Assembly (NCBI RefSeq): GCF_958979055.1
Contig: NC_084886.1
Coordinates: forward strand, 3,739,001 to 3,803,000
Direction of reading: 5' to 3'
DNA from: Alnus glutinosa
Taxonomy: Eukaryota > Streptophyta > Magnoliopsida > Fagales > Betulaceae
DNA length: 64,000 nucleotides
The translations under genes were made by a program, and so were the position numbers. The notes beneath the pieces are model-generated. The model worked only from the letters and a program-made list of their open reading frames with translations, did no database searches and was not told the DNA's origin. Shown here piece by piece: positions 50,201 through 60,301 of the stretch (positions are counted from its first letter, which is position 1; every line of letters starts with the position of its first letter).

Positions 50201-50470
50201 CATGTCACATGGGCGGCATATCAGAATCGAACGGCTCGGTACTTTAACAAACAGGTGGTGCCCAGAAAGTTCCAAATCGGAGATTGGGTACTCAGGAAGG
50301 TGAGCTTGATGACGAAAGATCCAACGGAAGGCAAAATGGGACCCGGATGGGAAGGCCCCTACAAGGTAATAGGATGCCATCAGAAGGGAGCTTATCGCTT
50401 GATGACCGAGACCGGAAAGATACTTCCAAGATCATGGAATGCCGAGCACCTGAAAAAATATTTTATGTAG
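47237..50470 (+). CDS. Pol polyprotein: RT, RNase H, archaeal-type RNase H, integrase
   Basis: Open in the same phase as gag-pro, about 1077 codons after the UAG, ending TAG at 50468-50470. There is no good ATG at the start, which fits expression by stop readthrough. Counting from 47246, the RT has KSNGKWRMCVDFTDLNKACP (about 112) and the catalytic AYVDDILVK (about 225). A first RNase H region follows RT. A second RNase H starts at WVVFVDGSSTQSRSGVGV (about 500), with NNEAEYE and SDSQVVVGQV; this duplication is diagnostic of the Tat lineage. Integrase shows CDKCQRFA of the zinc finger (about 765), DIVGPMP (about 796), DNGKQF (about 856) and the catalytic Glu in NGQVEATNK (about 893). The chromodomain is absent. 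All catalytic motifs are intact. Confidence 0.95.
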   Translation, partial: QSPLGEPVEALEEFEIGDSGNKIHIGSQLPQPLKEDLVAFLRRNKDVFAWSHEDMPGIDPSVIVHKLNVDPNYRPVKQRRRVFAAERNTAVAEEVEKLLKAGFIREVDYPEWLANVVLVKKSNGKWRMCVDFTDLNKACPKDSFPLPRIDLLVDSTAGHELLSFMDAFSGYNQICMEETDQEKTAFITDRGLYCYKMMPFGLKNAGATYQRLVNRMFQSQIGRNVEAYVDDILVKSVRANKHIEDLRETFRTLRKYNMKLNPAKCAFGVSSGKFLGFMVSQRGIEANPEKVRAVLEMEAPRTTKQLQRLTGRIAALNRFISRSTDKCLPFFKILRKAFIWSEECEEAFEKLKEYLANPPLLSCPTKGEILYLYLAVSPSAVSSVLVREDSGVQKPVYFTSKALHGAEGRYPRIEKLAFALIISARRLRPYFQAHAIRVLTEYPMKKVLQKPDLSGRLVNWAVELGQFDIEFHPRTAIKGQALADFLVEFCNIPEAEELPKESTWVVFVDGSSTQSRSGVGVLLRNPEGQEFGFAVKLDFVTTNNEAEYEVVIAGLALSREMGATNVEIRSDSQVVVGQVQGQFEAQEDRMARYLEEVRRFQSYFERFVITKIPREENIRADEFSKIASGTEEEMKASRRQIIVLTEPSIAPRTKVMEVDSAPEEPEWARDIIQFLRHGLLPEDKVAARKVKIQVARFCLLGDTLYKRGYSEPLLKCLSKAESNYVLREIHEGVCGDHSGGRMLAQKTIRAGYYWPTIKKDSALLVKACDKCQRFARIMKASPEKLIPLTSPWPFAKWGVDIVGPMPVGKGGRKFLIVAVDYFTKWAEAEALAAITTANAITFLWKSVVCRFGIPHAFVTDNGKQFDCEPFRKWCSELRIRNHYASVQYPKANGQVEATNKTLVKILKKKLDKKKGAWVDYVPEVLWSYRTTRRTPTGETPFSLTYGTEAVIPVEVGSPSFRVAHYNPGLNDENAKVHLDLLQEKRDDAHVTWAAYQNRTARYFNKQVVPRKFQIGDWVLRKVSLMTKDPTEGKMGPGWEGPYKVIGCHQKGAYRLMTETGKILPRSWNAEHLKKYFM

Positions 50471-50578
50471 TTCATTGTTTTTTTTTTACAAACAATTTCA
50501 TATTCAATAAAGAATGTCTATTCCCAGTATCTACTGACAATCGCAGAAATCCAAGAATCAATCCGATTTACATACTTA

Positions 50579-51312
50579 GGAAAAGTCTCTCGGTCACTCA
50601 GTACCGAGAGCAGGAAAAGCCTCTCGGTTTGTTCAAAACCGAGAGCAAGAAAAGTCTCTTGGTCATTCAACACCAAGAGCAGGAAAAGTCTCTCGGTCAC
50701 TCAGTACCGAGAGCAGGAGAAGCCTCTCGGTTTGTTCAAAACCGAGAGCAAGAAAAGTCTCTTGGTCATTCAACACCAAGAGCAGGAAAAGTCTCTCGGT
50801 CACTCAGTACCGAGAGCAGAAAAAGCCTCTCGGTTTGTCCAAAACCGAGAGCAAGAAAAGTCTCTTGGTCATTCAACACCAAGAGCAGGAAAAGTCTCTC
50901 GGTCACTCAGTACCGAGAGCAGGAAAAGCCTCTCGGTTTGTTCAAAACCGAGAGCACGAAAAGTCTCTCGGTCACTCAGTACCGAGAGCAGAAAAAGCCT
51001 CTCGGTTTGTCCAAAACCGAGAGCAAGAAAAGTCTCTTGGTCATTCAACACCAAGAGCAGGAAAAGTCTCTCGGTCACTCAGTACCGAGAGCAGGAAAAG
51101 CCTCTCGGTTTGTTCAAAACCGAGAGCAAGAAAAGTCTCTCGGTCACTCAGTACCGAGAGCAGGAAAAGCCTCTCGGTTCATCCAAAACCGAGAGCAGGA
51201 AAAGTCTCTCGGTCGCTCAGTACCGAGAGCAGGACAAGTCTCTCGGTTTGTTCGACACCAAGAACAGGAAAAATCTCTCGGTCTTTCCAAAACCGAGAGC
51301 AAGAAAAACCTA
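50579..51312. repeat. 34/35-bp hairpin minisatellite in the 3' region of the Tat element
   Basis: About 21 tandem units, each starting AAAAG[TC]CTCT and carrying an 8-bp inverted repeat around a short loop. Three subtypes occur: CTCTCGGT with loop CACTCAGT (34 bp), CTCTCGGT with loop TTGTTCAAA (35 bp), and CTCTTGGT with loop CATTCAAC (34 bp). The right arm always pairs perfectly (ACCGAGAG or ACCAAGAG). Subtypes follow each other in a mostly regular three-unit order. The array is open in all three plus frames only because the unit lacks stop codons. Variable tandem repeats downstream of pol are known in Tat-lineage elements. Confidence 0.9.
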
Positions 51313-51581
51313 AAGGTCAGTCCAATAAAGGCTATCAATGCAGGATTGCAGGTTTTCGGAAGGACAAGAGCATCCAGGAAAGAATCTGTCCACGTCCTTT
51401 CCTTAGACAACCCGAAGTGGTCATGAAAAGAACACTAAGACAAGAAAACCTCTCGGTTAGAGGTCTCCAAATGTTGAAAGATTGAAGCCTTCAAAGATAA
51501 AGAAATTAAAAGAAAGGTAAAGCTCAACAATCTAACTACCCACCTCAAACGACTTAGCCTGCGGTCGCAGACTAAGATTGT

Positions 51582-51592
51582 GGGGGGTAACT
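51582..51592 (+). promoter_or_regulatory. Internal polypurine-tract-like motif
   Basis: ATTGTGGGGGGTAACT: the GGGGGGTAACT part is identical to the sequence at the junction of the 3' polypurine tract and LTR (54972-54982). It lies between the hairpin array and the antisense gene. Confidence 0.55.
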
Positions 51593-51789
51593 CATTAAGG
51601 TAAGCAGGAAAGTCTGTCAAACACCGAGAGCAGAAAAGGTTTTTCGGTTTATCCGACACCGAAAACAGAAAAGAAAATGCCTAAGCAGAAGGTAGAAATT
51701 TCATTCAAAAGATATCATATTCTAAGTTTTATACAAAGAAAAATGTACAGGTAAAGAAAAGAGAAGATAAAAATTCAAGAAAACAGCTT

Positions 51790-54554
51790 CTAGCTAGCAG
51801 GATCGTCAAGAGGGTCTTCTTCGGGAACTGGCGCGTCAAGACCCCAATTCGGAACGTCGGGCATGAAGTCCTTACCAAACTCCTCCATCTCATCAATGGC
51901 TTCTTCTGGAAAACCCACCAACATCGGATCAACCGTCTCGGGATCAAATTTATATTGAGGATTTGTCACCAAAGTTCGAAAATTTTCGAAACCCCAATGA
52001 CAACCCCGACCCCAACTCTGATCCCGAAGATAAGGCGCATAGCTCAACTGCTTCTGATAACGTTTAAGCTTTGCCCGATCGGCGTCATATCTAGCCCTGA
52101 GACGAATCAAGAGACTCTCCGAGTGATCCTGCGCCTTGAGAGCTTTATCCCTTTCGGCTGTAAGTCTTTCAACCTCATCTTTGAGTTTGTCCTTTTCAGC
52201 CTCGGCACTCAATGCATTCTTGCACGCCTCGGAGCATTCATTCTGCACAGCCGACAAACGAATAGACAATTGGTCCGCACGATCCAGCTCGGAAGAAAGA
52301 CTTTCAATAGAGCGAGCGTATCGACCGTTGGCCTCCGCCACTTCGTTACTCAAACGAGCGTTAGCAGAACGCATCTCGGATATAATTGATTCCCGGGATG
52401 CGAGTTCCTCGTCCTTGGACTGAAGAAGAGACTTCAGCGCCGCAACTTCATCCTCTAAACCCGAGATGCGGGCTTGAACTTCGGGGGAAGGAGTGGGCGG
52501 AGGCGCAGGACAATTTTCGCACTTCTGCCAGAGGGCAGTCATCTTCACAAGAAGCTGTCAAGAAAAAAGTAAGCAAAGTCAGAATCGGGATGCAAACAGA
52601 ATAAAAAGTCCTAGCTCCAGAAACTTACCTGATAATGAGAGATGAGAATGCCTTGGGCGATCTTCTCGGGAGAAGACGCCCCTGCATTCCCCAGATATCC
52701 CTCGGGGATTAAGTTCTTTATGGCCTCCATCGGATGACCCAGAAGACCCCTGCCCAAAATCTCGAAGCCGGCCGAGACCCTGGAGGAAGAGCTAGGACCC
52801 ACTTGAGGTACAGCCCCGGTGCTTGGGCTGGCCTCAGCACGAGACTCGCTCCTAGTAGAAGTCTCGGGGAGCACGCCAGCTTCAGGAGTAACGTTCTCGG
52901 ATTCGATCCGAGACTCCTCAGCCACTCCAACATGGGGAGTTGTTTCGGGTTGATCGGGACTTTGAGTTCCAGGAGCAGATCCCGGCACCCCCTGATCAAT
53001 CACTTCCCGAGAGGGGCAAGGCTCTTCAACGTCCTCAGCCTCGGACAGTCCAGTAGGAGTCTCGGTTTGTATAGGCGCAGAACATGAAACTCGGGGGGTG
53101 GAGTACCCCGTTTCACGATTTTCTTCAGGGGGTGGTGGTGTTTCTGGACGTTCCGAAGAAGGAGTTCGGGGAGTACCTTCTACTTCAGAATCTTCAGCCA
53201 AAGGCTCGTCTAGGGGGGTGCCGACCTCTTCATCCATCTCTTCGAGAAAGTCACCACTTGAAGCGACAGGCTCTTGACGCACTTCCTCTTTGTCGGAAGG
53301 TTTTATAACCGCTTTACCCCACAATCGCCCGGCGTCCGCAAGTCTTTGAGCCATTCGGTCTTGGCCTGTAAGCTTCCGTTTCCTGGCCGGATGCTTTACC
53401 CTACGCGCAACTGGGACATCTCGGACCTCAGGTACATTTCCTTCTCCTTCTCCAGACCTCTCAGGTACCGCACATTGTTCACCATGGAACGAAGCCTCGG
53501 AGCCAGACTCATCCCGTGAAACAAAGGAAGGAGCAGGACTAGCCTCGGGAATGAAACCCCGAAAGCTGGCAGACCCCTCTTCAACGCTTACCCTAGGTGA
53601 TGGAGCCGAAGGAGGAGTTCTCCTCGCACCCGAGGCGGCCAAAGGAATCTTCTGTTTCTTTTGTGCAGGAACATCCCCGAGAACTTCCTCAGGTGACCTC
53701 TTCTTAGTCATAGGTCTCGGGGATGGAGGGGCTTCATTCCTCTTCTTGACAGCTCCCCTCTTGGTGATTAACTGTTTGTCTCTCGGAATGTCATATCCGA
53801 GAAACTGCCTCATATTCTCCTCGGTGACAAGATTGTCAAAATCGACTTCTTCAAACTTGTCGGCCTTGACTCTGGCAGCGGACCACCCACTTATCTCCTT
53901 AACATCCTCCAGTTCGGAAACAGTGAGCGAAGGGGGGTCACTTCGGTCAGGTCGCAACAACTGCCAAGTCCGAGGCATCATACGATCTTCAGGAAGGAGA
54001 GTACCTTCGGGGCATTCCCACTCCCCGGAAACTCTGAAAAACTGCATCTCCCAGAACTTGTTGTTCGTCAGCCCACTCTTGAGCTTGATGAAAACAGGCG
54101 GGTGACGGCTGCAGAGTTCAATCATTCCCTCTGCAGTCTGCCTCGGCCTATAGATGTGGAAGAATTGCAGGATGTTCATCTCCTTCTTCAACACAAGCCT
54201 CCATAGGATGTAAGAGGCAAACAGGTACCGCCAAGCATTTGGCATTATCTGACTGGGCGCGATCATCAGAAAAAGAACGAAGTCTCGAGCAATCTCCGGA
54301 AACGGTAATCGAAGCCCAGCAAGAAACATCCTCTCATAAAGGGTAATATCGCCGCCATCAATGAACCGAGCTCCAGGCGCCTGATAGAACATCTTCACAG
54401 TTGGAGAAATTTCATAATTCGAGCGAAGGACACCCTCATGCTTCGCGAAGATGATGGAATCGACCCTGCTCTCCAAAGGAGAAAGATCCACAGAGCCGTC
54501 GGGTCTCTTTGTCCGAACCCGAGACGAGGCTGAGACAGCTTTCTTGGGAGCCAT
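51790..54554 (-). CDS. Antisense spliced gene of the Tat element (putative gypsy-type transposon domain)
   Basis: Minus-strand gene opposite to gag-pol. Exon 1 is 54554-52629 (642 codons from the ATG reading MAPKKAVSASSRVRTKRPDG) and exon 2 is 52554-51790 (254 codons and TAG). They join through a 74-bp intron with CAG|GTAAGT and TTGACAG borders in phase 0, giving about 896 residues. Residues about 35-230 (FYQAPGARFIDGGDITLYERMF region, then WRYLFASYILW and FFRVSGEWECP) resemble the plant 'putative gypsy type transposon' domain (Pfam PF04195). The middle is Pro/Ser/Glu-rich and disordered, with basic KKR clusters that could be nuclear localisation signals. Exon 2 is a long heptad-rich coiled coil followed by an acidic C-terminus. 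The function of such antisense proteins is unknown. The frame is uninterrupted, which suggests it is or was maintained. Confidence 0.85.
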
Positions 54555-54967
54555 GGAAGAAAGAAGAAAGGCAGAAACAGAAAAATACAGAGAAAGGAAA
54601 AGTTTGGGGAGGAAGACGACAATGGAGTATCGAGAAAAAGAAGTATCAGTGAGTGAACAGTACAATATCCCAACTTTAAACGCCTCCACTACCACGTGTC
54701 CGAAATGCCAAAGGGCGCTGTCGATTCAAAATTTCCGAAGAGGAAAAGGCGCGCGTTCCGTAAATTCAGCATTAAATACGCTGCCTCGACGATACCATTT
54801 AATGATGACAAAAAGGCGGCTGTGCAGAGATGACGTCGACGTTGGGAAAAGAAGCGGTCAAATTCAAAATTTGAACTGTTGAAAAGACGCGCCCTGCGCA
54901 AACATCAGATACAGACTGGCAGCTGGAAAGTAATTCTCTTATTTCCGTTTATTTCTGAAATTAGAGA

Positions 54968-54981
54968 ATTAGGGGGGTAAC
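54968..54981 (+). promoter_or_regulatory. Polypurine tract at the 3' LTR
   Basis: ATTAGGGGGGTAAC directly before the TG of the 3' LTR at 54982. This is the primer site for plus-strand synthesis. Confidence 0.75.
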
Positions 54982-55907
54982 TGTTAGGGATAAAATCAAC
55001 CCTAGAGACACGTGGATCCAATGACATCTCGGAGTTATGTCTCGGCTACTTGTTCCGCATGGTTCTATCCAGCAAAGGGAAGGACGTTTAGGTCCGAAGA
55101 CATCTCGGAGATATGACGATGTCTCGGTCTTAAAATTCCAGGTTACGGTGTGTAAAACATCCCGAGATCTCCCAGCCAAGATGGAGTGAACGTATCTCGG
55201 ATATTTGTGCCTCGGAGTAATAACACCTCGGTACGATATCGAGTCGGTGCGGTATCTTCTCGGGGTGATATCCATTGGATGAGTCAACATCTTAGAGTAT
55301 AAACATCTCGGACTTACACAACCCTGTTATGGTGCGGATATATCCCGAGATCTCCAGGTAAAAGCAGAAACGTCTCGGATATCATCACCTCGGAGGTCAG
55401 CTGAAATGTGCTACAGTCTCTTAGGAAGGTGCCATGCGCCACACCCGTCTCAGAATTCGATAAGGATAGAATCCCAGGAGATCAGGGATAAACTACAGAT
55501 CCATGATTTATGGGATAAGATGATTATTGACATAGAATCGAATTTAAAGAAGTACAAACGCAATCAACTACGGATTCAACACTCCTATTCAAATTCCCAG
55601 AAGATATGATGAAAATTCAAACCGGGTTAGGACTCCTCAAACTCCTAATCCAACTCAATGTCAAGAAGGTCCGGCCTATAAATAAAGATCGTCACACCAG
55701 GTATAAGATACGAATTCTCTAAGCTCTTGAGATTAAGATTAAGGATTCTATACAGAAAACCTTTTAGACTGATTTAGGCATCGGAGTGGGCGTGGTCGGC
55801 ACCCCCGACGAGTTGTTTGTTCCTTTTTGCAGGGTTGAAGTGTTCGGTAAAAAGTCAGGCAGCGAATCCTTAGGCGACACGTCACCATACCGGAAACTGT
55901 ACCAACA
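54982..55907 (+). repeat. 3' LTR of the Tat element
   Basis: 926 bp, reading identical to 44016-44941, followed by the CATAT target duplication. Confidence 0.95.
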
Positions 55908-55912
55908 CATAT

Positions 55913-56288
55913 AATGAAAGAGTAATGCTAGATTTTATATTTTTATTTTATAATTATCCTACAAAGTTGACCTGGTACTCTTAACCAATCTTATACGATT
56001 TGTTTAGCATTGTGAGATAAAAGTGTAATTTCTAAGACAACTCATAATGAATATATAAAGTATAAACATCATGCCAAAAAGATTTAAGGATGAGAAGTGT
56101 TATAAACCATATTTTTATCCCACAGTTATCATGCAATGCTGCCGTGGCAATTCCAATAAATTTTTGGATTTTTTTTTATTTTTTTTTTTATTTTTTAACA
56201 ATAATAAATTTAAGGGTTGGTTGGTTGAGACTATTACGTCAACAATGTGAAATATTTATGGGATAAAAATATAGTATATATCTAGAAG
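55913..56288. other. Spacer right of the Tat element, MITE-like
   Basis: Together with 43900-44015 it looks like one AT-rich repeat split by the Tat insertion (GAGTAATGCTAGATTTTATA right of it resembles the end of a MITE). No coding content. Confidence 0.4.
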
Positions 56289-56465
56289 AATGCTAGAGTT
56301 CTTTCTAGTGTTATTCTGGTTTCCATTTAGAAATACATAAACGTAATAAAAAAATTTTACATCTATGTCATTTTGGATGACATGGATGTAATTTTTAAAT
56401 TTTTTTATTACATTTATATCATTCTAGATGGACACCAGAATAACACTAGAAGAAGATCTAGCATT
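56289..56465. mobile_element. Compact MITE with 32-bp inverted ends
   Basis: 177 bp. The left arm 56289-56320 (starting AATGCTAGAG) and the right arm 56434-56465 (ending ATCTAGCATT) pair at 28 of 32 positions. The interior also folds (ACATCTATGTCATTTTGG against an inverted ATGACATGGATGTAA). No ORF. Confidence 0.8.
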
Positions 56466-58340
56466 ACCCGTATATCTATATGAGGAATGCTATAACTCCT
56501 TATAGTGTATTTTTGGGGTCATTCTATGCTGACATGACACATTGTATTTTTTTTAATAAAAACAAGAGAGAGAAATCAAGCTATAGTTTTTATTTAAAGA
56601 AAAGTACACATAACTCCATCAAACTACCACTTCATTGTCCATGTCCCCCCAAACTATCAATTGTGTCAATCTCCCCTCCTAAACTATCGAAAAATGTCAA
56701 TGTCTCATCTAATGACAAAAATACCATTTATAAAATTATTAAAAAAAATTTAAAAAAATATTGAAAAAAAATATAAAATAACAAAAAGTTATACAAAAAA
56801 AAATTAAAAAAAAAACAAAACGGATTTTTCTTTTTAGTTTTTTTTTTTTGGGTTGCTTTTTTTGGGTTTTTTTTTTTTTTTTTTTTTTGTTCGTTATTTA
56901 ATTTTTAGTTGTCTTTACACGCTCGCTAGCAGCTTAAGGGGATTGAAGACAATAAGAGAGAGAGAGAGAATACCTCTGTTTTCGAATTTATAAGAACATT
57001 TTTGATTGATTGAAAAAATTATGGTCATTTTTATTTTTTTATTGTTTTTAGGGGGACATTAACATGTTTTAGTAGTTTAAAGTGAAATATTGACAAAATT
57101 AATAATTTGAAGGATATTAACAGTTGAGTGGTAATTTGTGAATTCTAACCTTTCTCGTATATGGAGGAATATGATTTATAGGATTACTTTTTGAGGATTT
57201 GTCCCGTATTGGAAGATTAAATAAGAGATAAGGCTTAAAATATCCATATTAAATAATAGATAAAAAAAATAAAATAAAATATAGATAAGGCTGTTATCAG
57301 CTTGTCCCGTATAAGCTAATAACAGCTTATTAGCAAAGCTCAAAATATCTATATTATTTTACATTTAATTTTTCTTACGAGATAAGGCTTTATTAGAAGA
57401 TACAGTAAAGTTGATATTGATTCATAAAATCTTATTTCATTAAAGTTTTTATTTTGTCTTTTACGTTGGCTGATACAGTAAAGTTGATAATGATTCATTC
57501 AAAAGTCTTCATATCATCATTAAGTCTGCATCTTCACAAAGTCTTCATGCCATAATGTTCTTCTTCAAAAGTCTTCATGTCATTATTAAGTCTGTCATAA
57601 TACTTTTTCATAAAGTCTTCAAGTTATAAATTCTCATATCTACTTCAGAAATTCGTGATTTTTCATTATTCGTTTTATTCATGCTTCATTATTAACGACA
57701 TTATCACTACTATTAGAAGAAGAAAGGATATGAGACCTAGAGGAAGAGCTCCTAAAGAACGAATCCATAATTTGCTTTAACACTCTAAGTTTTTAATAAT
57801 CAGTTTCAAACTACTAACCGGACCACTGAACAATCATGATTAAAGACGAATTTACAAAAAAATATGGGGTGAAAAATAGGCAAGAGATGGATGTGTAACC
57901 TTTTTTTGTTTTTTGTTTTTATTAAATGTTTACTAATAAATTATAAGTTTTTGAATTATCTACCAATTTATTTAATTAAAAATATTAAGATAATGTTAAG
58001 GATATTGATCAAAAAATTATTCAACGAAGCAAAGTCAAAGTTTTTATAGTCAAGACAAAACACAATCTTCGGCAAAGGATTTGAAACTTCTGAGTTTTCA
58101 ATTCAAAAGAAGTACAGATAAAAACCAACAATTTTGAACAAATAATATTATATATCACACAACTATTTTATTTTTATTTAATAATGTTGAGGTGGTATTG
58201 TTCATTCACATTTTATTTTTTTAAAAAATAATTGATAATCTAAAAATAGATCGACAATTCCATATCAACATAATGAAATAATGTTATAATTGATGACATT
58301 ACTCTAGTGTAAGTGATATGGTATATAAGATTACTATAAT
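56466..58340. other. Intergenic stretch, no supported gene
   Basis: AT-rich with long T and A runs (56820-56890). Between about 57490 and 57640 the words AAAGTCTTCAT and ATTAAGTCTG recur as two to four imperfect direct repeats of about 60 bp. No convincing open frame. Confidence 0.45.
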
Positions 58341-58697
58341 GCTCCGTTTATTTCGACATAAAATATTTTTTGAAAAATATTTTTGACATTTTTCGATGTT
58401 TGTTGGAGGTGAAAATAATGGTCAACGAAAATCATTTTTAGTTTGACCGTAAAAGTCTCTTTAATTTTTGGAAAACGATTTGTTGTACTGGTCAGATTTC
58501 GGCCAATTTGGTCGGAATTTGGAAATTTTTTTGAAAATTTCAGCCCAATTTCGACTATTGCGGCTGGACGTCACTGCATTCCATTTTACACTATCGGTAT
58601 TTTTTCGTACGAGCTAAATGCCGAAAAATATTTTCAAGAAAATTATTCGTTGAAAATATTTTATGACAAAAACATTTTATGTCGAAACAAATAGAGT
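58341..58697. mobile_element. Non-autonomous TIR element (family shared with 16322-17031)
   Basis: 357 bp. It starts GCTCCGTTTATTTCGACATA and ends ATTTTATGTCGAAACAAATA, inverted repeats of about 24 bp with few mismatches; the next inner blocks are also inverted. The core has CAGATTTCGGCCAATTTGG-type words. It is shorter than the copy at 16322 but has the same ends. Confidence 0.7.
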
Positions 58698-59313
58698 ATA
58701 AATGTAATTCAACCTCATAATGTAAATTAAGCCAGAAAGAATAACTTTTCAAACAATCTTCGTGTTTCTTTAGATGTTTATAGCAAATTAGACCGGTCAA
58801 ACATAGGCACGAAAAATCTTTTGTTTTTTTTTAAAAAAAATAAAAAAAATTCTATTTGCATATAAATATGTAAAGATTATACTTTGATGATTATATTCAC
58901 TTTCTAATTGCTTTCAAGACATAAAAAAATTACTGATGAAAGAAATTACTTATTATTTGTTCGTTCTTTAAACATTTTAACGATATTAAATAATTTTATG
59001 TTATTTAAATTCCTTTAGTAAATTCCATTATCTGACAAAAGCATATTCCATGAAAATGTGGTCAATTTTAACACATTTTCCAAAATCGAAGTCGGGAATA
59101 GCGTTTAGAGAGAGTCCGAGAGAGAGAGAGAGAGAGAGAGAATCAGCACGTGTAAGGTCAAGATTAGTCGTCACGTGATCGAGATCAAGGGCCATTATTC
59201 ATACCAAACCTTTTCTTTTCTAGAGCCGCCGTGACGGCTTCGTTTCGCATTTTCAGATCCCTCTCTCCAATTTGCTCACTCTCTCAAAGGAAAAAGGGCT
59301 CTTCGAAATCAAG

Positions 59314-60067
59314 GTGATCCACAACCCTAATTTTCTCGATCTCATTCTTCTTCACTGAAAATCTAAAGCTTTTCGTTATCTAGAATTTGAGATCTTATCT
59401 AACACTATAATTTCTCCGTATTTGTTTCTAATCGGTAAAAGCAATTGGCGTCTCGATTTCGGATGTTTTGTTCTTGATTTTGCTTAGATTTCTCTCTGAT
59501 CCGTTACTTCGACCATCGAAATCTGAAATTTCCGGAGGAACATTTGGGATTTTTTTTGGTGTGTTCGATTGAGGAATATAGTGTGGTTGATAATATGCAT
59601 GAGTTTTAAAGGTGTAATTCGAGATTTAGAAGAACCTGTGAATTTTTCTATGCAATTTTTGTGACAGTCCTGCTTTTGATCCCACGAATATATTTATTCT
59701 ATGATTTGTTTGTTGGATGAGAAGATGTGGGAGAAAGATTAGTCAACAGGAGTTGGATCTTTAATTCATTTATTATTTATATTGGTGTTAGAGAAACCGA
59801 GGGCGAACTCAGTTGAGCAAAATATTTTGTTAGGCGGAAGAGGTAACTTGGGGTCGATTGGTTTCCAAATGACGAAGATATATAAAGCTTCCAATATTTA
59901 ATTTTCTCTTATATTTTGTTTGTCTACTCAGCAACCAAAATAAGCATAATGGGCTTTTCTTTCTGGTTAAGAAGAATTGTCTGTGCCTGGGGCGATTGTA
60001 ATGCGTGTTAAATTCTAGTTTATGTTGTTGTCTTACTAAAATGATTTATTGCTGTGTTTTCTTGTAG
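59314..60067 (+). other. Probable 5'-UTR intron of the OB-fold gene
   Basis: A donor ATCAAG|GTGATCC and an acceptor TTCTTGTAG lie around T-rich DNA 11 nt before the ATG. The upstream leader (about 59230-59313) has the CT-rich look of a plant 5' UTR; a GA microsatellite is at 59113-59140 and a CACGTG near 59148. Confidence 0.5.
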
Positions 60068-60078
60068 GCTTGTCAAAT

Positions 60079-60301
60079 ATGGCGGAATCAAAACCAGGAT
60101 TGAGGAAACCAGTGTTCACTAAGGTTGATCAGCTTCGCCCAGGCACTACTGGGCATACTCTCACAGTGAAGGTTGTCAGTACTAAGATGGTGTTGCAGAA
60201 GGGTCGTGCTGACGGTCCTCAAGTGCGCCAAATGCGAATTGCTGAATGCTTGGTGGGTGATGAGACAGGAATGATTATTTTTACAGCTAGAAATGATCAA
60301 G
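60079..60301 (+). CDS. OB-fold nucleic-acid-binding protein (At4g28440-like), first coding exon only
   Basis: Starts MAESKPGLRKPVFTKVDQL and runs 74 codons plus one base to a GTATAT donor at 60302. PGTTGHTLTVKVVSTKMVL and the block RIAECLVGDETGMIIFTARN are characteristic of the small plant single-domain OB-fold proteins related to SOSS-B/hSSB1, which bind single-stranded DNA or RNA. The family is usually about 140-160 residues long, so about half of the domain is missing. I looked for the next exon (the block on residues after the VGDETG strand) up to 64000 and did not see it. The gene either continues past the window across a very long intron loaded with Copia debris, or has been broken. Confidence 0.8.

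Larger units (their letters stand above)
44016..55907 (+). mobile_element. Intact Tat-lineage Ty3/gypsy LTR retrotransposon
   Basis: An 11,892-bp element with 926-bp LTRs (44016-44941 and 54982-55907) starting TGTTAGGG and ending CCAACA. The target duplication is CATAT (44011-44015 and 55908-55912). The two LTRs have the same length and I found no difference on reading them side by side, so the insertion looks very recent. Order inside: primer-binding site, gag-protease, in-frame UAG, RT-RNase H-second RNase H-integrase, hairpin minisatellite, polypurine-like motif, antisense two-exon gene, polypurine tract. RNase H duplication, an antisense extra gene and tandem repeats in the long 3' part are features of the Tat/Ogre lineage. 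Both main frames are intact, so it may be autonomous. It landed in AT-rich MITE-like DNA between the oxidoreductase gene and a spacer. Confidence 0.95.

Noticed and set aside
50579..51312. CRISPR-like regular palindromic repeats
   Set aside because: This is a plant nuclear retrotransposon; loops are not unique spacers, units are contiguous, and no cas genes exist.
50284..51485. Long plus-strand ORFs in all three frames over the hairpin array
   Set aside because: The unit simply lacks stop codons and its length (34/35 bp) is not a multiple of three; the translations are shifted versions of the same Lys/Ser/Arg-rich string.
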